A DNA stretch of 64,000 nt from Photobacterium marinum (GTDB lineage: Bacteria; Pseudomonadota; Gammaproteobacteria; Enterobacterales; Vibrionaceae). Made by a program: the position numbers and the translations under genes. Below, one piece after another: positions 36,151-45,401 of the stretch (positions are counted from its first letter, which is position 1; each line of letters starts with the position of its first letter). Under the pieces are notes generated by a model. It saw only the letters and a list, made by a program, of their open reading frames with translations, did no database searches and was not told the origin of the DNA. The DNA is taken from the NCBI RefSeq assembly GCF_000331515.1, contig NZ_AMZO01000006.1:1-64000 (forward strand), in the 5' to 3' direction.

Positions 36151-37075
36151 TACGATGAGTGGCTCAGTGCTAGGTAAAGGCCGTGTATCTTATGCTATTT
36201 GCCGCGAAGATGTTAGCTATATTGAACTAAACAGAATATTAGCTGGAGGAGAACTATAGGGGTCCTGTCCTTCCTTTTGCCTGACATTAGTTAATGTATT
36301 CTAAAATCAGAACACTACTATTCACTATGATGTCAATCGCAACTCATTTTTGGGCAAATCTTACTTAGGCAATTTCCAAAACCGTTGGCAGATAATAAAC
36401 AGATAGATACTAAAACAAAGCCCCCGATTAGCGGAGGCTTTGATTTGTACTCATTTTCGCTATAACTGCCTGTTTGGTAGATATCATTTCTGATGCACCT
36501 TGATTGATACGTGCAATATAACGTCAGCATGATCTAAATAAACTATCAATAAGTTACGTCTGAAAATGCATCAATAGTTAACATAAAATTGCAGTAATAG
36601 TTAGCAAAATATTAACTCTACAAATATCTCTGTTGTAAATTTACCACCGATAGAATTCCTTCCAGTAGCAGTGATAATTTCCCTCAATATTCCCTATCTC
36701 TCAATTTGGGCTTAGAACGATCACACAAGCCCCAACATTACCCAAAAAACGTTTCTGGACAGAAACAAGTTAGACTTTATATTCTAATTTAAAATACCCA
36801 CATAAGGAAAAGTATCTCAAACCTCAAGTACTGAGCTATTACTACCTAATTGGGGGGAATATAATAGTGCCAAGCCATTTAACCATAATATGCGTTCAGT
36901 GAACCTCACCTTCTAATTAATACCATTGAAACTTTAATCTTTAAGTAAATTCCTGCTTTTCTCCCTAATAATATAATTGCTATCTATACTACTCATACTT
37001 GCATGATTTTTCAGGCCGACATTCCAGAACATGGATGGTTGTACGAGCCAGGATATGGAGAAACGGAGCTGAGCT
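36151..37075. other. long non-coding stretch with repeat copy 1
   Basis: About 925 bp. It contains copy 1 of the 154-bp direct repeat (36352-36505) and then about 570 bp of very AT-rich DNA with no credible ORF. It is the left edge of the 7.5-kb island. The protease gene has CGGAG seven bases before its ATG. Confidence 0.5.
36352..36505. repeat. 154-bp direct repeat, left copy
   Basis: Identical base for base to 43892-44045, 7,540 bp away, in the same orientation. It includes a terminator-like hairpin (AAAGCC ... GGCTTT, 36416-36441). The right copy lies directly downstream of ybjQ, so this copy looks like a duplicate of the ybjQ 3' region. Confidence 0.95.
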
Positions 37076-38794
37076 ATGAAAAATTCTTTAAATCGATATG
37101 CAAAGTATACTCTAGGCCTCTTTGCTCTGATATTTGCCTTATCGCCTGTCCTTAGTAGCGATGAAAGTACATTTATCAACACTGCAATGGCCCAAGAGAG
37201 CAGAACTCCCCCGGGCATTGAACTCACTCAAGACCACCCCCTTATTCATGCAGCGATGGGTGTACAAGATAGGCACACTACAAGACTCATGAATATTCAA
37301 GGTGTGGTTGGTACAGGTATCGGGCTGGGAGTGGATGGCCTGCCCGTTATCAAGATATACACCGTAAGGGCTGGCATACCTGATATTCCCGTGGACCTTG
37401 AAGGTATTCCGGCTCAGGTAGAGGTAACCGGGATGATCGTCGCCTTAACCGACCCCACAGCCCGACAGCCACGTCCCGTACCGATAGGGGTTTCAACCGG
37501 CCATCCGGATATTACTGCCGGTACCATAGGAGCGAGGGTCATTAAAACAGACTCTGACGGTAATATTACTTATTATGCCCTAAGTAATAACCATGTTTTT
37601 GCCAACAGTAACGATGCCCGTGCAACAATCAATGATGGGGTTGGGGACTCTGTTATTCAACCAGGGGACTTTGATGGTGGGAGCTCGCCTGCTGATAATA
37701 TAGGAAGCCTCGCGGATTTTGAGCCGATCAACTTCTCCGGTGGCGAAAACATTATGGATGCGGCGATAGCCCATAGTACAACTGATATGTTGGGAAATAG
37801 TACTCCCTCCAACGGCTATGGCACTCCCAGTTCGACCCCCGTAGATGCAGTAATTTCTACTCCCCCTCAAGCTGTACAAAAATACGGCCGGACAACCGCC
37901 TGGACTCAAGGAACGGTTGATGGTATCAGCGTCAACGTGGATGTTTGCTACGAGCAGCAATGTCGGGGCCCTTTTAATTGCACATGTACAACAGTTGCAA
38001 GATTTGTAGATCAGATCGCCATTATTGACGGGGATTTTAGTGCCGGCGGTGATTCTGGTTCCCTAATTGTTGATATGAGTAACCACCCTGTCGGACTGCT
38101 GTTTGCAGGCAGCAACACACATACATTTGCCAATCCAATTGGACCTGTGCTCAAACACTTCGATGTGACTATCGATTCAACCCCACCTGAGCCGGTTACA
38201 CCAGTCACAGATCTAGCAATAACAAGTGTTGTTGCTAACCCAACTTCCGTGACACAAGGTGATACCGTTACAGTTGATGTCACTGTGACCAACACCGGTA
38301 ACCAGAAAGTGGAAGGCGATATCAGCGTGGTCCTGACGGATACGGATGATACAACCAGTATAGAAATCGGCACAGAGATCATTAGTGGCGGCTTGTCAGC
38401 GGGAGCAGCCACGACATTAACTTTTTTTTGGGACACAGCTGATTGTTCTTTGGTGGATCATACCCTAAGTGCAGTTCATAACTTGACCGATGATGTCTCA
38501 TCCAATGATACCAGCTCCACAACAGTGGCTGTGAATGAGCCTGGCACCGCGCCTACTATTGATTTGTCGGCAACAGGTTACAAGGTGCAAGGACGCCAGA
38601 AGGTCGATCTGAATTGGAGTGGTGCCACTTCCGAATATGTCGACATTAAGCGGGATGGTACACAGATAGACACCACATCAGAGACCTCTTTCACTGACCA
38701 TATCAACAGAAGAGGTGGCGGTAGCTACACCTATCAAGTCTGCGAGACTGACAGCACCACTACCTGCTCTAATGAGGTAACGGTCGTCTTTTAG
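37076..38794 (+). CDS. secreted NAL1-like trypsin-fold serine protease with CARDB domain
   Basis: 572 residues. Residues 1-39 are an export signal (hydrophobic 11-26, AMA cleavage). Residues 66-124 form a small domain (HTTRLMNIQGVVGTGIGL ... VEVTGMIVAL) that recurs as a separate protein in the next gene. The protease core (about 135-365) has His173 (SNNHVF), Asp228 (MDAAIAH) and Ser327 (GGDSGS), as in NAL1-like S1 peptidases, and a CYEQQC/CTC cysteine cluster. Then a CARDB-type domain (379-485) and a C-terminal fibronectin-like domain (490-572). Probably extracellular or envelope-bound. First gene of the island's plus-strand set. Confidence 0.85.
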   Translation: MKNSLNRYAKYTLGLFALIFALSPVLSSDESTFINTAMAQESRTPPGIELTQDHPLIHAAMGVQDRHTTRLMNIQGVVGTGIGLGVDGLPVIKIYTVRAGIPDIPVDLEGIPAQVEVTGMIVALTDPTARQPRPVPIGVSTGHPDITAGTIGARVIKTDSDGNITYYALSNNHVFANSNDARATINDGVGDSVIQPGDFDGGSSPADNIGSLADFEPINFSGGENIMDAAIAHSTTDMLGNSTPSNGYGTPSSTPVDAVISTPPQAVQKYGRTTAWTQGTVDGISVNVDVCYEQQCRGPFNCTCTTVARFVDQIAIIDGDFSAGGDSGSLIVDMSNHPVGLLFAGSNTHTFANPIGPVLKHFDVTIDSTPPEPVTPVTDLAITSVVANPTSVTQGDTVTVDVTVTNTGNQKVEGDISVVLTDTDDTTSIEIGTEIISGGLSAGAATTLTFFWDTADCSLVDHTLSAVHNLTDDVSSNDTSSTTVAVNEPGTAPTIDLSATGYKVQGRQKVDLNWSGATSEYVDIKRDGTQIDTTSETSFTDHINRRGGGSYTYQVCETDSTTTCSNEVTVVF

Positions 38795-38885
38795 CGCAGC
38801 TTCTAGAGCCCTTTTATTAAGCGTATATCCAGGTTTAGTGGAGGTACGCTTAAGGAAGCTAGCCTATAGAGATTTTATAACGCCG

Positions 38886-39098
38886 ATGAAAACAATAGAG
38901 GAAGTGCTTACGGAGCACACTGCAAAGTTAATGTCTCTGGCCGGAGTAGTCGGTACCGCTCAGGGGCTGTGTGAAGGTAAACCTTGCATCAAGGTTTACG
39001 TTATCCAAAATACGCCTGCATTGTCTCATAAAATCCCTTCTTCCCTGGAAGGTTACCCGGTAAAGATTGAGGCAACAGGGCCAATTAGCGCGCTCTGA
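38886..39098 (+). CDS. stand-alone copy of the protease N-terminal domain
   Basis: 70 residues, no signal peptide. Residues 11-70 align without large gaps to residues 67-124 of the upstream protease: HTAKLMSLAGVVGT, then GKPCIKVYV, IPSSLEGYPV and IEATG. Two cysteines (29 and 34) replace non-cysteine positions. Small proteins of this type are common but unnamed. An inhibitor, chaperone or propeptide-like role is suggested by the pairing but not shown. The ATG at 38886 is preferred; a GTG at 38838 with AGG upstream would add 16 residues. Confidence 0.7.
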   Translation: MKTIEEVLTEHTAKLMSLAGVVGTAQGLCEGKPCIKVYVIQNTPALSHKIPSSLEGYPVKIEATGPISAL

Positions 39099-39195
39099 CG
39101 ATAAAAAACGTAATGAGTCGATCGCTCTCGCATTCATAGAGAGGATGGATTATCAAATTTATGTGCTTAAACAGGGAACCAAAAAGGAAAAACCT

Positions 39196-41214
39196 ATGAT
39201 CGCATGGGGTAGGAAGATAATCACTTTGGTTACTTTTTTCTGCATCAGTAGTTCCATGTCCTCGTCGATTTCAGGGGAGGTACCTGCCCCCCCATCTCTG
39301 CGGCACAACCTTCAAGTTAGGCTTATCCCCCATCAGCATTTTCTACAAGCCAAAGATGGTATCGAAATCGATGGAGCCGGTAAATTAAGCTTTATGCTTG
39401 CAAGTGAACTGAGCATCAATGAAGCACACCTCGATGGTAAGTCAGTCTCGGTAAAAGGCAAAGATGGTCATTGGCATATAGACCTGGGAAGTTATGGACC
39501 ACATAAACTGGAGCTCAGCTATTCAGGTTCTTTCTTACCAGATCCGCGAACGGACACTTCAGGCTACAACCGCTCCCCGCGCCCGGTTATCGGCCCCGAT
39601 GCCAGTTACTTGCCTCCTGGATCTGGCTGGTATCCTGAACTTGAGTCAGGCCCCTTCACTTATAAGCTTTCAGTTAGTTTACCGACACCACAGAAGGCGG
39701 TTGCTCCCGGTCTTCTGGTATCTGAAACAGAGGATAACGAAGAAGGCGGCTATTATCAGGCCCAGTTTGACTTTGCTGCCCCAACCTGGGGGATTCCCCT
39801 CTTTGCTGGCCCCTATCGTATCCAGGAGCGTCGCCATGAGCCTTATCGACTTCGGACCTATTTTTTCGAGGGGATGGAGGCGCTTTCGGATGACTATCTG
39901 GGTCTGAGCAAAGACTATCTCAATCTGTTTGCTGGCCGTATCGGTCCATACCCTTTCCATAGCTTTCATATTGTTGCTGCCAGGCTGCCAGTAGGGCTGG
40001 GCTTTCCTGGCATCACCTATATCGGTCAGCATGTACTGGAGCTGCCCTTTATCAAACATAGTTCTTTGGGTCACGAAGTCCTTCATAACTGGTGGGGCAA
40101 CGGTGTCTATATTGACTATGAAAATGGTAACTGGGCCGAGGGACTGACCACCTATCTGGCCGATTACTCTTTTCTTGAGCAGAGATCCAATGAAATGGCT
40201 AAAGTACGGCGTCTTGAGTGGTTACGAGATTACGCAGCACTGCCAGCCGAGCGAGATCGGCCACCCCGTACGTTTACCAGTAAGACCCACACCGCATCCC
40301 AGGTGATCGGTTACAACAAGATCGCTTTTTTATTCCATATGCTTCGCAGGCAATTGGGTGAGCAAGTCTTTGAAAGCGCCCTGCGCCGGTTTTGGCGTGA
40401 GCAGCGCTTTCAAATCGCAGGATGGGATGAACTGGAGCGAGCCTTCAGCGAAGAAGCAGGCAGGGACTTATCTGTTATCTTCGCCCAATGGCTGGATAGA
40501 ACAGGGGCTCCTGATATTTCCTTTACCAAAGTTGATAAAAGGCGTCAAAAAAAAGATGGCTGGATCTTATCACTGGAGATCAAGCAATCTGCCCCACCCT
40601 ATCAGTTGCAAGTTCCAGTAAGGATTCTGACCACAAAAGATCCAGTGGAGCACTTAATTCCGATTAGGGGAACTCATACACAGGTAGAGATACAGTTATC
40701 TGCCGAGCCTGTGGAGTTGATGGCTGACCCCGATTTTAATCTGTTTCGTCGCTTGGCATCAGGCGAAGCACCACCGATCCTGCGTGATACGCTGCTTAGC
40801 GGGCAGACACAAACTTTGGTACTGGGGGGAGCGGCTTTTCAACAACAAGCCTTGGTGTTGGCTCGCGCAATGTTGGATTCATCATTACAACCTAATAGCA
40901 CTCTTGAGCCGGAAAAGCCGTTTTTGTTGATCGGCCCGCGTTCTGAAGTCGATACCTTCTTGCGTACTCATAAGCTTCCCGGGATGCCTGAAGAATTAGC
41001 GGTACCGAGCAGTGCGCAAGTTTGGTCGCAACATACTCCACAAGGACAATCATATGTAATTATTGCTGCCGACAGCCTGGAGTCGCTGGAAGCTTTGCTC
41101 CGTCCATTACCCCATTACGGGCGTAGAGGCTACTTGGCATTTCAAGGTTCCAAAGCAGTTATTAAGGGTAACTGGCCGCTCGGCAAAAGCGGGATCCTCT
41201 ATCGGTTCCCGTGA
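39196..41214 (+). CDS. secreted M1-family (gluzincin) metallopeptidase
   Basis: 672 residues from the ATG at 39196 (AAGGAAA upstream). N-terminal signal or anchor (ITLVTFFCISSS). Beta-sandwich N-terminal domain, then the zinc site His293-Glu294-x-x-His297 (GHEVLHNWWGN) with the third ligand Glu315 (NWAEGLTTYL). Unlike PepN the GxMEN-type aminopeptidase motif is not evident (the nearby strand reads LGFPGITYIG). After about residue 460 there is a long C-terminal region of unknown fold. It is 97 bp after the small domain gene and probably in the same operon; an extracytoplasmic peptidase acting with the protease is inferred. Confidence 0.85.
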   Translation: MIAWGRKIITLVTFFCISSSMSSSISGEVPAPPSLRHNLQVRLIPHQHFLQAKDGIEIDGAGKLSFMLASELSINEAHLDGKSVSVKGKDGHWHIDLGSYGPHKLELSYSGSFLPDPRTDTSGYNRSPRPVIGPDASYLPPGSGWYPELESGPFTYKLSVSLPTPQKAVAPGLLVSETEDNEEGGYYQAQFDFAAPTWGIPLFAGPYRIQERRHEPYRLRTYFFEGMEALSDDYLGLSKDYLNLFAGRIGPYPFHSFHIVAARLPVGLGFPGITYIGQHVLELPFIKHSSLGHEVLHNWWGNGVYIDYENGNWAEGLTTYLADYSFLEQRSNEMAKVRRLEWLRDYAALPAERDRPPRTFTSKTHTASQVIGYNKIAFLFHMLRRQLGEQVFESALRRFWREQRFQIAGWDELERAFSEEAGRDLSVIFAQWLDRTGAPDISFTKVDKRRQKKDGWILSLEIKQSAPPYQLQVPVRILTTKDPVEHLIPIRGTHTQVEIQLSAEPVELMADPDFNLFRRLASGEAPPILRDTLLSGQTQTLVLGGAAFQQQALVLARAMLDSSLQPNSTLEPEKPFLLIGPRSEVDTFLRTHKLPGMPEELAVPSSAQVWSQHTPQGQSYVIIAADSLESLEALLRPLPHYGRRGYLAFQGSKAVIKGNWPLGKSGILYRFP

Positions 41215-41301
41215 ATAACAAATGCAAGTCCTCGGGTTTGCTAAGTTATTAAACACAGGCTTCAATATTAACATTACAGTAAGCGAAGGAGGCATCCAGC
41301 G

Positions 41302-42102
41302 ATGGTGGAAATGAATTATCAGGAGGCGTGGGAACGCAACGGCTATATTCTGCTTCGTGAGTTTGTAGATCCACACCGGTGTCAGGCTATGCTGGATTAT
41401 ATCGTCGCTTTTGTCAGGGAAAATAGATCTGACAGCTCAAAAGTCCAAACGGTTAAGGCACCGGATGACTCAACTGTATATGTGGCCGACGGTTCAATTA
41501 TTATCCCGGAAAGTAAGCCTAACCCCTTCGCTAAAAATCCAGAAGACAACATATCAAAGGTATTCAACCTGCACCGCCGAGAGCCTTTTAAGGGATTTGT
41601 AGAACAGCCTGAAGTGCTTGATGTGCTGGAACAACTTATTGGTCCGGAGATTGACTGCTTCCAAAGCCAGTTCATTTTCAAAAATGCCGGAGCTTGGGGC
41701 CAGCCCTGGCACCAAGACTCCTACTATATGCCCCTTGACCACCAGCCGCAGGTGGGTGTTTGGCTGGCAGTCAGTGAAGCCACCCTTGAAAACGGCTGCT
41801 TGCTGGTGCAACCTGGTTCCCACCGCGAGCCTATCCACGCGCATGTACCGGATCAGCGCCCACTGGCGAACTACGGCTATGTTGAGATCGTTGATTATGA
41901 CTTTACTGATGCAGTTCCAATTCTGATGCAGCCGGGTGACCTACTGATATTTCACAGTTTCCTGATGCACCGTTCGGTAGATAACCAGTCGCACAGCCGA
42001 CGCGCAGCGGCGATGTTTCATTTCGCCCAAACCGGCACCCAGAAGACTCAGGATATCCCCATCTATACTTTTGATTTTATGCCGGTAAGAAGATCGTCAT
42101 AA
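41302..42102 (+). CDS. PhyH-family Fe(II)/2-oxoglutarate dioxygenase
   Basis: 266 residues of the phytanoyl-CoA dioxygenase family. Iron ligands are His137 and Asp139 (PWHQDSYYM) with the distal His near 223 (FHSFLMHRSVDN), and 2-oxoglutarate is likely bound by Arg in SRRAA. Related enzymes hydroxylate ectoine, lipids and many secondary metabolites; the substrate here is unknown. GGAGG lies nine bases upstream. It follows the M1 gene by 87 bp and is convergent with the transporter. Confidence 0.85.
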   Translation: MVEMNYQEAWERNGYILLREFVDPHRCQAMLDYIVAFVRENRSDSSKVQTVKAPDDSTVYVADGSIIIPESKPNPFAKNPEDNISKVFNLHRREPFKGFVEQPEVLDVLEQLIGPEIDCFQSQFIFKNAGAWGQPWHQDSYYMPLDHQPQVGVWLAVSEATLENGCLLVQPGSHREPIHAHVPDQRPLANYGYVEIVDYDFTDAVPILMQPGDLLIFHSFLMHRSVDNQSHSRRAAAMFHFAQTGTQKTQDIPIYTFDFMPVRRSS

Positions 42103-42115
42103 CAATAAAGGCACA

Positions 42116-43573
42116 TTAATCCAGGTCCGGAGAAAGCCCGGAAATGGTCGCATCGCGTCGGGTTCTAAGTTCTATCTGAACCCGCTCGATATGTGCCCGA
42201 GTCAGGGGGTATCTAAAAAAGATAGTGACGGCCAACAAGCCAATCAAGCCGACGCCAGGACCGTATATCCATGCTAGGTGTTGTAACACGTCATTGGCAA
42301 CCTCACCCGGAACAGACTCCGTTGGGAAGTTGATAAGATCAATACCGATCCCGGCGAATGAGTGCCCCAGCCCTGATGCCGCCTTACCAGCAAAGGCCAT
42401 ACCACCAAAGAACATGCCTTCCTGGCGCTGTCCAGTGGTCAGTTCATGTTCATCACTGATGTCGGCAATCATTGAGCCTGCGGCGATCAAAGACTGTACA
42501 GCACCCATACCACCGAACAGCGATGCAATCACTAGGATAATGATCAATGCTGGATCACCGTTTTCCGGCAGCCAGTCCCATAAACGCAACATAATGGGGG
42601 CTACATGGAACAGCAAAGACCAGAACGACCCAACGATAAAAATCCACTTCTTATCAAAATGGTGGCTAAGGGGCTTGGATAAGGGAATGCCAGCTAACAG
42701 GCCGACAACAATGGCTAGCGTCACCATTTGAATCTGTTGTGGGTTTAATGCCCAGAAAAAGGTTGTAGCATGCAGGCCCAGGGTAGCCTGCACCCCGCGC
42801 ATCATAAAAAATACCAGCATGCTCAGGAAAAGAATGAGAAAAGCCCTGTTGCTCAATACCGATTGCAGTTCTTTAATAACACGAACAACACGAAAAGGGG
42901 GAAGTCCTGGAGCTGGTTTGGGCAGAAATGGAATCGTCTTATGGGTCCCCACTGCTGACCACCAGATACTTCCCCACATGAGCAGGGCAAAAAATAGCGC
43001 AAAGTCAGGATAAACATCAGGATTGAGCTGACCACTGGGAAAGTCCGGTGTTGCTTTAAAAAACACACTGAAGCCGATGATCACCAGCGCAGCACCGCCT
43101 ATCAGCCCAAACGCGGTACGATAACCGACAAGCGATGTACGCTCCTCATAGTCATCGGAGAGTTCCGCGCCCAGGGCCAGATGGGGCACCTGATAAAGAG
43201 TCATGAAGAAGCGCACCAGCACGGCAAACAGAGTGAGCCAGACAAAGAGTTCGGCCTGTTCCAGTTCATCTGGTGGCGCAAAAAGGAAAAAAAAGCTTAA
43301 CGCCAGTGGAATGGCAGATAGGTACATCAAAGGGTGCCGCCGGCCCCAGCGAGATTGCCAGCCGTCCGAGAGTGAACCTATGATGGGGTCTGTGATACCG
43401 TCCACGCAGAGGGCGATAAACATAGCCAGACCCGCGAGGGTTCCAGACAACCCCAAAACCTGGTTGTAATAGAAGAACAGAAACAGTTCGAAGGTGTTGT
43501 TTTTTATAGCCTCGGCAGCTTGCCCAACACCGTAAGCCAATTTGGTGGACACAGCAACTCTGTCTACACTCAT
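42116..43573 (-). CDS. GPH-type (MFS) sugar/solute:cation symporter
   Basis: 485 residues, twelve membrane helices, glycoside-pentoside-hexuronide symporter family: KLAYGVGQAAEAIKNNTFELF, DGITDPIIGSLSDGWQSRWGRRHPLMY, ALGAELSDDYEERTSL and ASLFGGMGAVQSLIAAGSMIADISDE. The start at 43573 has GAGG eight bases upstream; a GTG three codons earlier is possible. Substrate not deducible. Within the island and convergent with the dioxygenase (13 bp apart), so it may import or export that enzyme's substrate or product. Confidence 0.85.
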   Translation of the reverse strand: MSVDRVAVSTKLAYGVGQAAEAIKNNTFELFLFFYYNQVLGLSGTLAGLAMFIALCVDGITDPIIGSLSDGWQSRWGRRHPLMYLSAIPLALSFFFLFAPPDELEQAELFVWLTLFAVLVRFFMTLYQVPHLALGAELSDDYEERTSLVGYRTAFGLIGGAALVIIGFSVFFKATPDFPSGQLNPDVYPDFALFFALLMWGSIWWSAVGTHKTIPFLPKPAPGLPPFRVVRVIKELQSVLSNRAFLILFLSMLVFFMMRGVQATLGLHATTFFWALNPQQIQMVTLAIVVGLLAGIPLSKPLSHHFDKKWIFIVGSFWSLLFHVAPIMLRLWDWLPENGDPALIIILVIASLFGGMGAVQSLIAAGSMIADISDEHELTTGQRQEGMFFGGMAFAGKAASGLGHSFAGIGIDLINFPTESVPGEVANDVLQHLAWIYGPGVGLIGLLAVTIFFRYPLTRAHIERVQIELRTRRDATISGLSPDLD

Positions 43574-43582
43574 ACCGCACAC

Positions 43583-43891
43583 CTCATAGCTATTGTATTG
43601 GTTGCCGTTTTAACGGTTTTCCTTAAGCCTAATCCATGAATCAGCTTCCTGAATCTCAGCGAGAGATCTCTGAATGAGAATGCAACGCAAGATATTATGA
43701 GACGAAAGCACCTCAGCACAATCGTTCAAGTAGCGCATGACTATTCAGATCGACTTTAACTGGTAAGGAACTTCTATTTAGCCGACTTTTGAGAGATTTT
43801 GAGCATCACACTTGGATAAGAAAGCATAACCAAAAATAAGACAAATCGGCTGGCGCGTTCTACCACTAAGTAATTACGTAAAGTGATTTTG
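43583..43891. other. intergenic region at the right island edge
   Basis: About 310 bp upstream of the transporter gene and left of the right repeat copy. No ORF, RNA or clear operator recognised. Confidence 0.4.
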
Positions 43892-44045
43892 GGGCAAATC
43901 TTACTTAGGCAATTTCCAAAACCGTTGGCAGATAATAAACAGATAGATACTAAAACAAAGCCCCCGATTAGCGGAGGCTTTGATTTGTACTCATTTTCGC
44001 TATAACTGCCTGTTTGGTAGATATCATTTCTGATGCACCTTGATT
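43892..44045. repeat. 154-bp direct repeat, right copy
   Basis: Identical to 36352-36505. It starts 8 bp after the ybjQ stop on the minus strand and contains that gene's likely terminator (AAAGCC-CCCGATTAGCGGA-GGCTTT), so this copy is probably the original. Confidence 0.95.
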
Positions 44046-44053
44046 CGCAGCAA

Positions 44054-44368
44054 TTAACCTAATTTTACAGCCGTGCCGTAAACCAAAATTTCGGAGGCAC
44101 CTTGCATGATCGCGCTCGTTGTAAAGCGCACATTAACTATCGCATCTGCGCCCATGGCTTCAGCCTCGGCTATTGCCCGACCTGTTGCCTTCTGGCGGGC
44201 CTCTGTCAGCATCTCGGTGTACCCCCTGATCTCACCACCGAAAATCGTTTTCAATCCCGCCATAATGTCTCGGCCTACATGTTTGGACTGAACCACATTC
44301 CCGGTAACAACACCCAGCACTTCCTTGATTTCACGACCCGCAATATCAGGCGTTGAGACACACAGCAT
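44054..44368 (-). CDS. YbjQ-family (UPF0145) protein
   Basis: 104 residues, compact beta-rich heavy-metal-binding-domain family: CVSTPDIAGREIKEVLGVVTGN, ARQKATGRAIAEAEAMGADAIVNVRF and GTAVKLG at the end. Forms oligomers in known structures; the physiological role is not established. GGAG seven bases upstream. Its 3' flank is the sequence duplicated at the other end of the island. Confidence 0.88.
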   Translation of the reverse strand: MLCVSTPDIAGREIKEVLGVVTGNVVQSKHVGRDIMAGLKTIFGGEIRGYTEMLTEARQKATGRAIAEAEAMGADAIVNVRFTTSAIMQGASEILVYGTAVKLG

Positions 44369-44476
44369 ATTTCCACTCCATAGACTTAAAAATCGTTTGA
44401 AAAAATTAGCATGAATAACAACGACAAAGAATTCAAATAGAAATACGAAGATTTATAATGATATGAGCAAAATTTA

Positions 44477-44508
44477 TGAGGCTTCAAATTGACCGTTTCA
44501 AAGCCTCA
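44477..44508 (-). terminator. hairpin after the dienelactone hydrolase gene
   Basis: Stem TGAGGCTT / AAGCCTCA with possible extra pairs inside, 10 bp past the stop. Only a weak T-rich tail (AAATTTTG) follows on the minus strand. Confidence 0.4.
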
Positions 44509-44518
44509 AAATGCATTT

Positions 44519-45268
44519 TTAGGACGGATTTACCGCTTTAAGGTAACTCAGAAAACGTTGCCAGGATTTGTAATCAGCAACTTGGCGGTAACTGTCAGAG
44601 CCGTAAACTGTGAAGGCATGAGGCGCACCGCTGTAGACAATCATTTCGTTTTCAACCGATGCCTTTTCCAGTTCACGCGACAAAGCCACAAAATCTTCCA
44701 TCGAAATTGCCTGATCCGCAGCGCCGTGCAGGATCAATAGACTGGATTTAGTTTTGGAGTAATCCTGACCCTGTGGAGTTTTCAAGCCGCCATGAAAAGT
44801 GACAAATCCTTTCATTTCGGCACCGGATCGCGCCATTTCCAATACAGCTGCACCACCGAAGCAATATCCCATAGCCACTGTTAGCTCGGTGTTGGCACCC
44901 AAAGAATCTGCCATTTGCAATGCGCCGTTTAATAAAGCACGCATCTTCTGCCGGTCTTTATATAATTCACCGGTATGCTGACGTTTGTCTTCAACTTTGG
45001 TTGGCCTGACTCCGGCACCGAACATATCCGCCACAAACACCGCATAACCTTCTTCTGCCAGCATCTGAGCCCGTTTGATTTCATAATCGGTCAAACCATC
45101 CCAGTCATGAATCATCAGCATCAGCGGTGCTTTGGCATCCGGGGAAATGTAGTACCCTTCAAACTCCTGACCATCCACACGATAATTTACCGTCCTCCCT
45201 TCCACCGCTTGTGTGGCAAACGACATCAGCATTGAAACAGCAACCAGCAATAATTTTCCTTTCATCAT
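44519..45268 (-). CDS. secreted dienelactone hydrolase family protein
   Basis: 249 residues with a signal peptide (1-21, MSFATQA cleavage) and an alpha/beta-hydrolase of the dienelactone hydrolase family. The nucleophile is the Cys in GYCFGGAA, with the triad completed by Asp (HGAADQAI) and His (SGAPHAF). The real substrate of exported members is unknown. AAGGTGAG precedes the two start ATGs (45268, 45265). Divergent from ybiB. Confidence 0.87.
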   Translation of the reverse strand: MMKGKLLLVAVSMLMSFATQAVEGRTVNYRVDGQEFEGYYISPDAKAPLMLMIHDWDGLTDYEIKRAQMLAEEGYAVFVADMFGAGVRPTKVEDKRQHTGELYKDRQKMRALLNGALQMADSLGANTELTVAMGYCFGGAAVLEMARSGAEMKGFVTFHGGLKTPQGQDYSKTKSSLLILHGAADQAISMEDFVALSRELEKASVENEMIVYSGAPHAFTVYGSDSYRQVADYKSWQRFLSYLKAVNPS

Positions 45269-45401
45269 CTCACCTTTGGCTTGTCTCTTTGCAAAAAACA
45301 GTTTTATCAGTGTAGAAGATCTGCTGCTTACTGCCTGATTGCTTAAATTTCATTTTGGGTATACTTAATAGACTTAAATAACTAAAAAATCAGGGATTGA
45401 A

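Noticed and set aside
39067-39195. Extended start for the M1 peptidase gene
   Set aside because: It would overlap the small-domain gene and put 43 hydrophilic residues before the signal sequence; the ATG at 39196 has a good Shine-Dalgarno.
36352-44045. Insertion sequence or transposon for the island
   Set aside because: No transposase or recombinase and no terminal inverted repeats were found; the ends are a long direct repeat of a gene's 3' flank.
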